NCBI GenBank assembly: GCA_002441525.1
Contig: DJWH01000113.1
Location: forward strand, 1 to 21,789
Length of the DNA: 21,789 bases
Reading direction: 5' to 3'
Source: Acholeplasmataceae bacterium UBA6235
Lineage (GTDB): Bacteria > Bacillota_I > Bacilli_A > Acholeplasmatales > UBA5453
The notes beneath the pieces were generated by a model. It did no database searches, was not told the origin of the DNA, and was given only the letters and a program-made list of their open reading frames with translations. Both the position numbers and the translations under genes were made by a program. Below, piece after piece: positions 1 to 6,473 of this stretch (positions are counted from its first letter, which is position 1; the number at the start of each line of letters is the position of its first letter).

Positions 1-409
1 ATACTTTCTTAATGAAGTTACTTCTGGGTAAGGTATAGACTTCGTGATTTGGTTTATAGATCATTCGGTCATAGATGGGATAATGGGTATCCTTCTTTAA
101 GTATCTCGGAAGTCTGATGGTTTGTTTGACTTTTGACTTCAATGATCCAAAGAAGCCTTTCATCGCTTCATCGACTTTACGAATAACCGTTTGACCTTGA
201 GTGGTACTTAAGTAACGATAGTGTTCACTGTCTTTGAGTAGTTGATAGTTTTCGTTATAGGATAAGTAGCCATTGGTTTTTATAAAATGTTGTCTCACAT
301 TATAGAGCGCTTGATTATATAGACTTCTAGAGGCACGCATTAAAGATAACAGAAACTGGTGGTGATTTGAATTCAAATAGAGTCTTGTTTTCAGGGCTTT
401 ATAAGGCAT
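1..409 (-). CDS. tnpB: TnpB (OrfB) of an IS200/IS605-type element, N-terminal part, cut by window edge
   Basis: The minus strand is open from ATG at 409 to the window edge (136 codons, no stop), so the gene continues to the left of the window. The protein begins MPYKALKTRLYLNSNHHQFL, followed by a RASRSLYNQALYNVRQHF segment at about residues 25-42. This is the typical N-terminal helix-turn-helix opening of TnpB/OrfB, the RNA-guided nuclease of IS200/IS605 elements. The RuvC catalytic residues and zinc finger would lie outside the window, so activity cannot be judged. The start is supported by AGAAGGA eight bases upstream and an extended -10 promoter 27 bases further up. No tnpA lies on the upstream side within the window. 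Any guide-RNA region would be expected past the 3' end, also outside. The family call rests on recognition of the N-terminus only. Confidence 0.75.
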   Translation of the reverse strand, partial: MPYKALKTRLYLNSNHHQFLLSLMRASRSLYNQALYNVRQHFIKTNGYLSYNENYQLLKDSEHYRYLSTTQGQTVIRKVDEAMKGFFGSLKSKVKQTIRLPRYLKKDTHYPIYDRMIYKPNHEVYTLPRSNFIKKV

Positions 410-435
410 TATTGATGTCCTTCTTTCCTACTTAA

Positions 436-444
436 ATTATACCA
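436..444 (-). promoter_or_regulatory. Extended -10 promoter of tnpB
   Basis: Minus strand reads TGGTATAAT, with the first transcribed base expected about 20 bases before the tnpB start codon. No good -35 box is visible. Confidence 0.5.
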
Positions 445-454
445 TAAATAGTCG

Positions 455-479
455 ATAAAATATATATTTTATACGTATA
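455..479. repeat. AT-rich palindromes upstream of tnpB
   Basis: An 18-bp perfect palindrome, ATAAAATATATATTTTAT (455-472), overlaps a second one, TATACGTATA (470-479). They lie between tnpB and the next gene. They might belong to the subterminal end of the insertion element, or simply reflect base composition; the sequence does not decide. Confidence 0.3.
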
Positions 480-601
480 TTTAATTATATAGAAAGTCAT
501 TAAAAGAGGGCATTTTAAATGTTGTTTTAGAGGAAATTTTATAAAAGTCACAAATCAATTGTTAGAAGATAGAACAATAAAAGACGAATCTTCCTAGTAA
601 A

Positions 602-634
602 TAAAAAAATATCGCATGGCGCGCGCCATGCGAT
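602..634 (-). terminator. Rho-independent terminator of the triple-repeat membrane protein gene
   Basis: A 24-bp perfect palindrome (611-634, core GCATGGCGCGCGCCATGC) starts five bases after the TAG stop of the gene at 640-1137. On the minus strand it is followed by ATATTTTTTAT. The other strand also ends in TTTTT, so it may act in both directions. Confidence 0.8.
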
Positions 635-639
635 TTTTA

Positions 640-1137
640 CTAGTTATCGTCGTCAGATTCTACATCGACCACTTTACCAAATCTAAACCCTGTGGTCTTA
701 AAAGTCATATAAGCATTCTTTTGTGGGAAGAATAAGGTATTAATGATTGGTATCAACAAGAACATAATCCAAGTTGGGTGCCAGTTATCATACAATAATC
801 CGATGGTGATATAAGCTGCTGTAACCAAAATACCGACCATTTTTCTCGCATCGATTTTACGTTCTACAATGATGTTGGTGAGTGGGACTAAGAAGAACAC
901 CAACCACCCTGGATGCCAATAACCAAGGCCAAAACCAAGCCATAAAAATAGCATTAAGGACACGAATGGCATGACTTCCGACAAGCGTTTTAATACATTT
1001 CCTGTCAATAATATCCAGGATAATGGTATCAATAAGAAGAAGGTTAAACCCAATTCTAACTTTTCAAAGTATAACCATGCGGTTAAGAATAACAACAAAC
1101 TAATGAGTGGCATCGCTGCCAATAAACGTCTTTTCAT
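640..1137 (-). CDS. Small membrane protein of three tandem two-helix repeats (WHPxW motif)
   Basis: This is a 165-residue, very hydrophobic protein with an acidic tail (ESDDDN). I see three copies of a unit of about 45 residues, each with two short membrane helices and ending in F-F/L-L-I/V-P: prolines P38, P85 and P130 mark equivalent positions. Units two and three carry YWHPGW (73-78) and NWHPTW (118-123); unit one is degenerate. Similar WHPGW-(I/V)-F-L-(I/V)-P segments occur as C-terminal membrane parts of some Firmicutes helix-turn-helix proteins, but here there is no DNA-binding domain. The function is unknown. A possible ATG 21 bases upstream overlaps the ribosome binding site AGGGAGTG, so ATG at 1137 is the better start. 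It has its own promoter just after the dps terminator. Confidence 0.8.
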   Translation of the reverse strand: MKRRLLAAMPLISLLLFLTAWLYFEKLELGLTFFLLIPLSWILLTGNVLKRLSEVMPFVSLMLFLWLGFGLGYWHPGWLVFFLVPLTNIIVERKIDARKMVGILVTAAYITIGLLYDNWHPTWIMFLLIPIINTLFFPQKNAYMTFKTTGFRFGKVVDVESDDDN

Positions 1138-1156
1138 ATGATCACTCCCTACACGC

Positions 1157-1165
1157 ATTATAGCA
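1157..1165 (-). promoter_or_regulatory. Extended -10 promoter of the triple-repeat membrane protein gene
   Basis: Minus strand TGCTATAAT, 19 bases before the start codon. The region expected to hold a -35 box falls in the T-rich tail of the dps terminator. Confidence 0.6.
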
Positions 1166-1173
1166 CTTTATGC

Positions 1174-1201
1174 TAAAAATAAAAACCGCTTTTCAGCGGT
1201 T
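1174..1201 (-). terminator. Rho-independent terminator of dps
   Basis: Minus strand AACCGCT-GAAA-AGCGGTT followed by TTTATTTTT: a seven-base stem with a GNRA-type loop. The TAA stop of dps (1200-1202) lies in the first arm. Confidence 0.85.
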
Positions 1202-1634
1202 ATTTAAGTAATTCTGACAACATCCAAATGTGTTTTTGAAGTGCACCACGAGTGGTTGTTAATAAATCCACAGTTACGTCATCTTCAGCTTCCTCAGCCA
1301 ATTTGATGCCTTCTTTAAGCTCAGCATCCACTTGTCTAAAGTCATTGATGACACTCTTAATCATTTCATCCTTGGTTTCTAATCCAGAAGCTTCTTGTAA
1401 GCTAGCTAGTTCTAAGTTACCTTTAAGGGTTGCGACAGGTTTACCACCAATCATTAAGATTCTTTCAGCAATTTCATCATAAATTTCGGTCACTTGATCA
1501 TATAATTCTTCAAATTTCGCGTGCAATTGGAAGAATAGTGGACCTTTAACGTACCAGTGGAAGTTGTGTAATTTCGTGTATAAAACAGCGAAATTGGCGA
1601 CTTCTTTGTTTAATAAATGCTCTAGTTTATTCAT
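1200..1634 (-). CDS. dps: Dps-family ferritin-like protein (DNA protection during starvation)
   Basis: At 144 residues this has the usual length of a Dps/NapA mini-ferritin, which forms dodecamers in the cytoplasm, oxidises ferrous iron with peroxide and stores it. The ferroxidase site shared between subunits is visible: H26, H38, E42, D53 and E57, with the spacing of the family (12, 4, 11, 4). The third ligand is Glu where many members have Asp, a conservative change. HNFHWYVKGP (23-32) is the classic family signature. The basic tail used for DNA binding in E. coli Dps is absent, so iron and peroxide detoxification is the likelier role. The start is set by AAGGAGG seven bases upstream. It forms a single-gene unit with an extended -10 promoter and its own terminator. 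I saw no clear PerR or Fur box. Confidence 0.95.
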   Translation of the reverse strand: MNKLEHLLNKEVANFAVLYTKLHNFHWYVKGPLFFQLHAKFEELYDQVTEIYDEIAERILMIGGKPVATLKGNLELASLQEASGLETKDEMIKSVINDFRQVDAELKEGIKLAEEAEDDVTVDLLTTTRGALQKHIWMLSELLK

Positions 1635-1662
1635 ATGCTTGCCTCCTTAAGTATCTATTAAT

Positions 1663-1671
1663 ATTATACCA
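1663..1671 (-). promoter_or_regulatory. Extended -10 promoter of dps
   Basis: Minus strand TGGTATAAT, 28 bases before the start codon. There is no recognisable -35 box at 17 bases. Confidence 0.6.
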
Positions 1672-1735
1672 TATTCGAACAAACATTAGAAATAACCTAC
1701 ATTTTTCGGTTTTCATAGAAAAAAATATCATAATA

Positions 1736-1744
1736 TGATATGAT
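1736..1744 (+). promoter_or_regulatory. Candidate extended -10 promoter of the prfA operon
   Basis: TGATATGAT lies 25 bases before the prfA start. It overlaps a short AT-rich inverted repeat at 1725-1741 (arms ATATCATA/TATGATAT around one base), which could be an operator or chance. Confidence 0.4.
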
Positions 1745-1769
1745 TATTAAGGCTTAGGAGTGAATAACT

Positions 1770-2837
1770 ATGTTTGAAAGATTAGACCTCATACTAAAGA
1801 GATATCAAGAAATTACACAATTATTGATGGACCCTGAAATCTCAGCGGACATCAAAAAAATGACGACACTTTTGAAGGAACAACGCTCGATTGAAAAGAC
1901 CGTTGTCACCTATCAAAACTACTTATCGAAACAAGAACAAATTGAAGGCTTGAAGCTCATGGCAGAAGATAGTGATCCAGAAATTTCTGAAATGGCTAAC
2001 ATGGAATTGCTAGACATTGAAAATGCTTTGGTTGAACTTGAAGATACCCTCAAGATTTTATTATTACCAAAAGACCCGAACGATGACAAAAACGTTATTG
2101 TTGAAATCAAAGGTGCGGCCGGTGGTGATGAAGGTAACATTTTTGCGGGAGACTTATACCGTATGTATGCTCGATTTGCTGAAGCCAACCGCTGGAAGAT
2201 TGAAATGTTGAATGCCGATGAAGGCGCGATGGGTGGATTTACCTCTATCGAATTTATGATTTCCGGCGATAACGTGTACTCATCACTCAAATATGAGTCA
2301 GGTGTACACCGTGTTCAACGTGTGCCTGAAACCGAGTCACAAGGCCGTATTCATACCTCTACTGCAACCGTATTGGTCATGCCGGAAGCGGAAGAAGTCG
2401 AAATCGATGTCTCATGGAACGATATCCGTGTCGATACCTATAACTCATCCGGTCCAGGGGGACAATCCGTCAATACCACCAAATCGGCTGTCCGATTAAC
2501 CCACGTACCTACAGGCACTGTGGTTGCCTGCCAAGAAGGTAAATCACAACACGAAAATAAAGACAAAGCATTTAGATTATTAAAGACCAGAATCTATGAT
2601 GCCATCTTACAAGAACAAAATGAAAAAGAAACCACACAACGCCGTTCATTGGTAGGGCGTGGTGATCGTTCTGAAAAGATTCGCACGTACAACTACCCAC
2701 AAAATCGTGTTACGGACCACCGAATCAATCTAACTTTACAACGTTTGGATGCCATCATGGAAGGCAGACTTGAATTGGTATTAGAACCACTCCTAAATGA
2801 ATTCCAACGTAGACAATTGGCTGGCGATCAAGCATGA
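1770..2837 (+). CDS. prfA: Peptide chain release factor 1
   Basis: This 355-residue protein is a full-length class I release factor. It recognises UAA and UAG in the ribosomal A site and triggers hydrolysis of peptidyl-tRNA. The GGQ motif that enters the peptidyl transferase centre is at residues 230-232 in SSGPGGQSVNTTKSA. The codon-recognition tripeptide (PxT, PAT in E. coli RF1) is P186-E187-T188 in RVPETESQGRIHTS, which identifies RF1 rather than RF2. Residues 1-100 form the coiled N-terminal domain. The ribosome binding site is AGGAGT. The gene overlaps prmC by four bases (ATGA); PrmC methylates the GGQ glutamine of this protein, so the pair is functionally coupled. Because TGA is a stop here, an RF2 gene must exist elsewhere in the genome. 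Confidence 0.98.
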   Translation: MFERLDLILKRYQEITQLLMDPEISADIKKMTTLLKEQRSIEKTVVTYQNYLSKQEQIEGLKLMAEDSDPEISEMANMELLDIENALVELEDTLKILLLPKDPNDDKNVIVEIKGAAGGDEGNIFAGDLYRMYARFAEANRWKIEMLNADEGAMGGFTSIEFMISGDNVYSSLKYESGVHRVQRVPETESQGRIHTSTATVLVMPEAEEVEIDVSWNDIRVDTYNSSGPGGQSVNTTKSAVRLTHVPTGTVVACQEGKSQHENKDKAFRLLKTRIYDAILQEQNEKETTQRRSLVGRGDRSEKIRTYNYPQNRVTDHRINLTLQRLDAIMEGRLELVLEPLLNEFQRRQLAGDQA

Positions 2838-3673
2838 CCTACAAGAGCTTATTAAAAAAAGCTGAGAAACGCATCGAAGAAACCGATCTTGAAACCGAAG
2901 CAGCGAAATGGTTATTGATGCACGTCTCGAATCTGACACCGTCGGCATTTTATCTCGCCTTTAATCATGAAGTAGACCCAACCGTTGAATCCGCATTTTG
3001 GTCAGGCATTGAACGCTATTTATCGTATGTCCCGATTCAACACATCATCGGTTATCAAACCTTTTATGGGTATGATTTCATCGTCAATGAAGATGTCTTA
3101 ATTCCAAGAAGAGAGACCGAAGAATTGGTTGAACAAGTACTATACTACTATGATGACCATTTTAAAGGTCAAACGATTGATCTATGTGATATTGGCACTG
3201 GCTCTGGTTGCATCGCCATCACATTGGCCAAAGAAGAACCCAATTTAAACGTGGTTGCTGCTGATATTTCGTCAAAAGCACTTGAAGTAGCTAGAAAGAA
3301 TAACGAAAAATTAGGGGCGAATGTGCAGTTCTTTGAAGGTGATTTATTATCCCCCCTCAAAGGCAGAATCTTTGATATCATCGTATCCAATCCACCCTAT
3401 ATCCCAAATCAAGAGGATGTGGCTAAAATTGTGAAAACACATGAACCAAATATCGCTTTATTTGGTGGCGATACGGGGATGATTTTCTATGAACGCATAT
3501 TGAAAGATGCGAAGAACTACCTTAAGAAACCAGGATTAATCGCGTTTGAACATGCCTTTGATAAACGCCAAGCTTTGTTTGATTTAGCGAAACATTATTA
3601 TCCAACCGCGAACATCATTCAAATGAAGGATTTATCGGGCAAAGATCGAATGACACTCATTGAGGTGAATTAA
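2834..3673 (+). CDS. prmC: Release factor glutamine N5-methyltransferase
   Basis: This 279-residue class I methyltransferase transfers a methyl group from S-adenosylmethionine to the glutamine of the GGQ motif of release factors. The SAM-binding glycine loop is DIGTGSGCIAI, starting at D119. The catalytic NPPY, which holds the glutamine amide, is at 186-189 (SNPPYIP). The first 75 residues are the helical release-factor-binding domain, and the IGYQTFYG linker typical of PrmC/HemK is present. The start ATG overlaps the prfA stop, which implies translational coupling. The tsaC homologue follows after one base, matching the prfA-prmC-sua5 order of Bacillus. Confidence 0.97.
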   Translation: MTYKSLLKKAEKRIEETDLETEAAKWLLMHVSNLTPSAFYLAFNHEVDPTVESAFWSGIERYLSYVPIQHIIGYQTFYGYDFIVNEDVLIPRRETEELVEQVLYYYDDHFKGQTIDLCDIGTGSGCIAITLAKEEPNLNVVAADISSKALEVARKNNEKLGANVQFFEGDLLSPLKGRIFDIIVSNPPYIPNQEDVAKIVKTHEPNIALFGGDTGMIFYERILKDAKNYLKKPGLIAFEHAFDKRQALFDLAKHYYPTANIIQMKDLSGKDRMTLIEVN

Positions 3674-3674
3674 A

Positions 3675-4280
3675 ATGATGCCGGATGATTATACCTTTGA
3701 AGATGGCTTTATGCCAGATGGGTCGATTGTCATTTTTCCAACCGACACCACCTTTGGGATTGCATGTCGTTTGTATGACAATGAAGCCTTAAGACGTATT
3801 ACCCAACTCAAAAATAATACCCAATTCAACTACGCTGTATTGTGCGACACATTGGTTTCCATCAATGATTTAGCTGTGATAGATCCACGTGCTAAGAAAC
3901 TCATGATGGCATTTTGGCCGGGACCTTTAACAATCATTTTAAATAGCACTAGACCCCATTATGAGAAGACGGGCGAAAGAAAAATCGCTGTTCGTATTCC
4001 AAACCACTCGAGTGCTTTAAGTTTGATTAAGAAAAACGGTCCACTCATAACAACCTCGTTATCTACTGAAGACCAAGACATGCTCATGGATTTGGTAAAA
4101 ATAAAAGCGAATTTCCAAGACAAAGTCGACTATATATACGAAGAATACAACAATTTTTATTTAAACCTTGGCTCTACAACCATTGATTTAACTGAAAATG
4201 ACATTCGATTCGTGCGTGTGGGGTCGATCAAAGAGTCCGATATATTATCGGTTGTAAACAATACGAATTATCACATTTAG
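3675..4280 (+). CDS. tsaC: Divergent TsaC/Sua5/YrdC-family protein (L-threonylcarbamoyladenylate synthase)
   Basis: This 201-residue protein has the fold signatures of the YrdC family: PTDTTFGIAC (22-31), FWPGPLTIIL (80-89), KIAVRIPNH (103-111) and a closing STTIDL...RVGSI. The family makes threonylcarbamoyl-AMP from threonine, bicarbonate and ATP, the first step of t6A37 in tRNAs reading ANN codons. The length fits the short TsaC form without the Sua5 C-terminal domain. The KxR...SxN signature is incomplete: K46 and S128 remain, but the Arg is N48 (KNN) and the Asn is S130 (TTSLST). Position directly after prmC is where Bacillus-type genomes carry sua5/ywlC, which supports orthology. Activity could be altered, or the family may simply vary in this lineage. 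ATG 3675 follows GAGGTG by seven bases. The operon ends in a terminator starting in the stop codon. Confidence 0.8.
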   Translation: MMPDDYTFEDGFMPDGSIVIFPTDTTFGIACRLYDNEALRRITQLKNNTQFNYAVLCDTLVSINDLAVIDPRAKKLMMAFWPGPLTIILNSTRPHYEKTGERKIAVRIPNHSSALSLIKKNGPLITTSLSTEDQDMLMDLVKIKANFQDKVDYIYEEYNNFYLNLGSTTIDLTENDIRFVRVGSIKESDILSVVNNTNYHI

Positions 4281-4315
4281 TGAGGTCCTCAAAGGATACT
4301 CACTTTTTCTTTTTG
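4280..4315 (+). terminator. Rho-independent terminator of prfA-prmC-tsaC
   Basis: GTGAG (4280-4284) pairs with CTCAC (4299-4303), and TCCT with AGGA inside, leaving small bulges and a CAA loop. TTTTTCTTTTT follows. It begins at the last base of the tsaC stop. Confidence 0.8.
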
Positions 4316-4318
4316 TTG

Positions 4319-4327
4319 TGCTATAAT
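4319..4327 (+). promoter_or_regulatory. Extended -10 promoter of the first acyltransferase gene
   Basis: TGCTATAAT sits four bases beyond the preceding terminator and 27 bases before the start codon at 4355. This spacing rules out an upstream start at 4280. Confidence 0.65.
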
Positions 4328-4354
4328 ATGCTTAATGATTCAACCGGGGGCACT

Positions 4355-5590
4355 ATGAAAAAACTTGACCGAACACCATTCAATATGGATAAAAAACCCG
4401 TCAGAGAACGACGTGTTTTGATGCCACTAGCTTGGGTTTTATCCTTTCCAAGTACTTGGAAAAGAAAACTCAAAATCAATAAAGAAAATATGGAAGGTTT
4501 GAAACCACCGTATTTATTGCTTTGTACACACCACGCATTCATCGATTTCAAAGTTACAACAGTGGCTACATTCCCAACCAGACTCAATTGGGTTGTCGCG
4601 ATCGATGGGTTTTTGTTTGGTGAGTATTTACTCAGAAGTGTTGGGGCAATTTGCAAACGCAAGTTCATCAATGATTTAAAACTGGTTAAGCATATTAAAT
4701 ACACTTTAGATGACCTCAAAGGGGTTGTTGCACTCTATCCTGAAGCGAGATACTCGCTGATAGGTACAACAGCAATCCTACCGGATTCCTTAGGAAAACT
4801 GTGCAAGATGCTCAATGTACCTGTGGTTGTTTTAAACATGCATGGCAACTATTTGACCCAACCTCAATGGAATTTAGACATGCGTAAAGTCCCTCTAGCA
4901 GCGGACATGACTCAAATCATCTTCCAAGATGAAATCAAAGACCTATCAATCGATGTCATCAATGAACGCATCCGAAAAGCATTCGAATACGATGAATACC
5001 AGTGGCAAAAAGAAAACAAAATCAAAATTGATTTCAAAGACCGTATGAAAAATATTCATAAGGTGCTTTATCAATGCCCAAGTTGCTTAACAGAACATCA
5101 AATGAATAGTGCTGAAAACCGCATTTGGTGCGAGGCTTGTGGTAAAACCTATGAACAAGATGAATATGGTGTATTGAAAGCCACCACAGGCGATACTGAA
5201 TTTCCACACATCCCTGACTGGTATGAATTTGAAAGAGAACAAGTCAGACAACAAATTCTAAACGGTACTTATCGTGTTGAAGATGAAGTGCGTATTGAAT
5301 CCTTACCGAATGCGAAAGGATTTCATGTTTTAGGGGATGGTAAAATGGTACATGATACCCATGGCTTCTGGGTGACAGGCTATTTTGATCCTAACTTTGA
5401 TCTCATCCGTGAACCCCTTTCTTTATATGGCCTTCACATCGAATATAACTATAAAAATCGTGGGGACGCGATAGATATCTCAACCCCTGATGATTCTTTC
5501 TGGATTTTTCCAAAAACCAAGAAAGATATTGTCACCAAGCTCCACTTTGGGGTAGAAGAACTCTACAAATTGGCGAAGAAAAAGGGCTAG
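4355..5590 (+). CDS. PlsC-type 1-acylglycerol-3-phosphate acyltransferase with C-terminal zinc ribbon
   Basis: This 411-residue protein begins with a PlsC-like acyltransferase domain (about 1-210). The catalytic HX4D is H59-HAFI-D64 (CTHHAFIDF). The usual FPEGTR block is replaced by YPEARYS (128-134). A zinc ribbon follows with C241, C244, C259 and C262 (CPSC...CEAC), then about 145 residues without a known motif but with FWIFP and HFGVEELYK near the end. The fold suggests acyl transfer to a glycerolipid at the inner membrane face; the exact substrate is not shown. The start at 4355 follows GGGGG by five bases; the reading frame is open back to 4280, but that region is the terminator and promoter. 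The gene at 10287 is a paralogue with the same layout but no cysteines. Convergent with the YwaF-like gene, sharing a terminator. Confidence 0.85.
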   Translation: MKKLDRTPFNMDKKPVRERRVLMPLAWVLSFPSTWKRKLKINKENMEGLKPPYLLLCTHHAFIDFKVTTVATFPTRLNWVVAIDGFLFGEYLLRSVGAICKRKFINDLKLVKHIKYTLDDLKGVVALYPEARYSLIGTTAILPDSLGKLCKMLNVPVVVLNMHGNYLTQPQWNLDMRKVPLAADMTQIIFQDEIKDLSIDVINERIRKAFEYDEYQWQKENKIKIDFKDRMKNIHKVLYQCPSCLTEHQMNSAENRIWCEACGKTYEQDEYGVLKATTGDTEFPHIPDWYEFEREQVRQQILNGTYRVEDEVRIESLPNAKGFHVLGDGKMVHDTHGFWVTGYFDPNFDLIREPLSLYGLHIEYNYKNRGDAIDISTPDDSFWIFPKTKKDIVTKLHFGVEELYKLAKKKG

Positions 5591-5612
5591 AATTTTAGCC
5601 CTTTATTTTTTT
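5579..5612. terminator. Bidirectional terminator between the acyltransferase and YwaF-like genes
   Basis: AAAGGGCTA (5581-5589) pairs perfectly with TAGCCCTTT (5596-5604) around a six-base loop, with T-runs on both strands. The plus-strand stop (5588-5590) and the minus-strand stop (5595-5597) both lie within the hairpin. Confidence 0.9.
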
Positions 5613-6317
5613 GGATTGAAATGCAGTGGGTAAGAACAACAATATGATCAAAACCAATCCTACCAACGACATCACACCTAGATATGCCACATAGCTCACA
5701 TCTTCAATCACGAATTGGAATGGACTGCCATTGCCGTAATGTAATAACATATAATCGGTATCGAGGATGAAGTTTAAGACATTCGCGAACGCCGCAGATA
5801 ACAACAACACGAAGAGCGCTTTGGTAAAGTCCATAAATTTAGGCACATAGGATTTTGATATCGCTAAATAGATGGAAAAGAAAATCATGTTGCCGTGATA
5901 AATGAAACTATGGAAAGGCAATACTTCAGTGACTGGGAACCATTGATCGGAATTACCTAAGACATTCGATGGGTATAGTAAAACCAACAACCCGGCTAAT
6001 AAACCGACAGCGTAGGTAAACGGTGTCATAAACCTTGCGAATTTACCTTTACCAAAGGCTACAATCGGCATCACATACAATGAAAAACTGCACAAGTTAA
6101 ATGGATACATATAGGCACCAATGCTACCGTCGGACGCGAGTGTGTACGTATATTTAAATAATTCTAGTGCGATTAAGAATAAAGCACTCATTCGAAGGAT
6201 CACTTTACGGTTGACTGAGGGTCTTAAAGAAAGCCATAAAAACAAGACAATGAAGACCACTGTCACAGCTGAACCAGATAAATGTTTCATCCCAAATACT
6301 TCAGGTGTTAATATCAT
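5595..6317 (-). CDS. YwaF/TMEM164-like integral membrane protein
   Basis: This 240-residue polytopic membrane protein has about six or seven hydrophobic segments and a short basic C-terminus (QSKKIKG). The PFNLC segment ending at C76, and the pair H136/H141 in PFHSFIYHG, match the conserved Cys and His positions of the YwaF family (TIGR02206), the bacterial relatives of TMEM164. Human TMEM164 has been reported to act as an acyltransferase on ether phospholipids through its Cys and His. Whether bacterial members share this activity is not known to me. The ATG start has AGAGGT eight bases upstream. It is divergent from typA and convergent with a PlsC-type acyltransferase gene, which makes a lipid-related role conceivable but unproven. 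Confidence 0.65.
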   Translation of the reverse strand: MILTPEVFGMKHLSGSAVTVVFIVLFLWLSLRPSVNRKVILRMSALFLIALELFKYTYTLASDGSIGAYMYPFNLCSFSLYVMPIVAFGKGKFARFMTPFTYAVGLLAGLLVLLYPSNVLGNSDQWFPVTEVLPFHSFIYHGNMIFFSIYLAISKSYVPKFMDFTKALFVLLLSAAFANVLNFILDTDYMLLHYGNGSPFQFVIEDVSYVAYLGVMSLVGLVLIILLFLPTAFQSKKIKG

Positions 6318-6342
6318 AAAAAGTTACCTCTTTCCATGTAAT

Positions 6343-6371
6343 ATGATACAAGATAAGTAAATTAATTTCAA
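6343..6371 (-). promoter_or_regulatory. Promoter of the YwaF-like gene
   Basis: Minus strand TTGAAA (6366-6371), 17-base spacer, TATCAT (6343-6348), 25 bases before the start codon. It has a recognisable -35 box and no TGn extension, unlike most promoters here. Confidence 0.6.
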
Positions 6372-6435
6372 CATTTTATGTAAAAGCGCTTTTTTTTCAA
6401 ACTTGTGTAAAAAAAATACGTAAATAATGGGTTTG

Positions 6436-6444
6436 TGATATAAT
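6436..6444 (+). promoter_or_regulatory. Extended -10 promoter of typA
   Basis: TGATATAAT, 29 bases before the typA start. No clear -35 box at 17 bases. T-rich DNA lies further upstream. Confidence 0.65.
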
Positions 6445-6473
6445 TATAAAGGCTTTAAGAAAGAAGTGAAATT

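Noticed and set aside
1138..1158. Upstream ATG of the triple-repeat membrane protein
   Set aside because: These codons contain the AGGGAGTG ribosome binding site for ATG 1137.
4280..4354. Reading frame of the first acyltransferase extends back to 4280, adding 25 residues
   Set aside because: This stretch holds a terminator hairpin and a TGCTATAAT promoter; ATG 4355 follows GGGGG at proper spacing.
6121..6360. Plus-strand open frame opposite the YwaF-like gene
   Set aside because: It is antisense to a well-supported membrane protein gene, lacks a ribosome binding site and has no recognisable protein features.
6381..6394. CcpA cre-like site (AAAAGCGCTTTT) between the YwaF-like gene and typA
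   Set aside because: The inner core fits but the outer TG...CA positions do not (about 11 of 14 matches), and AT-rich DNA makes this easy by chance.
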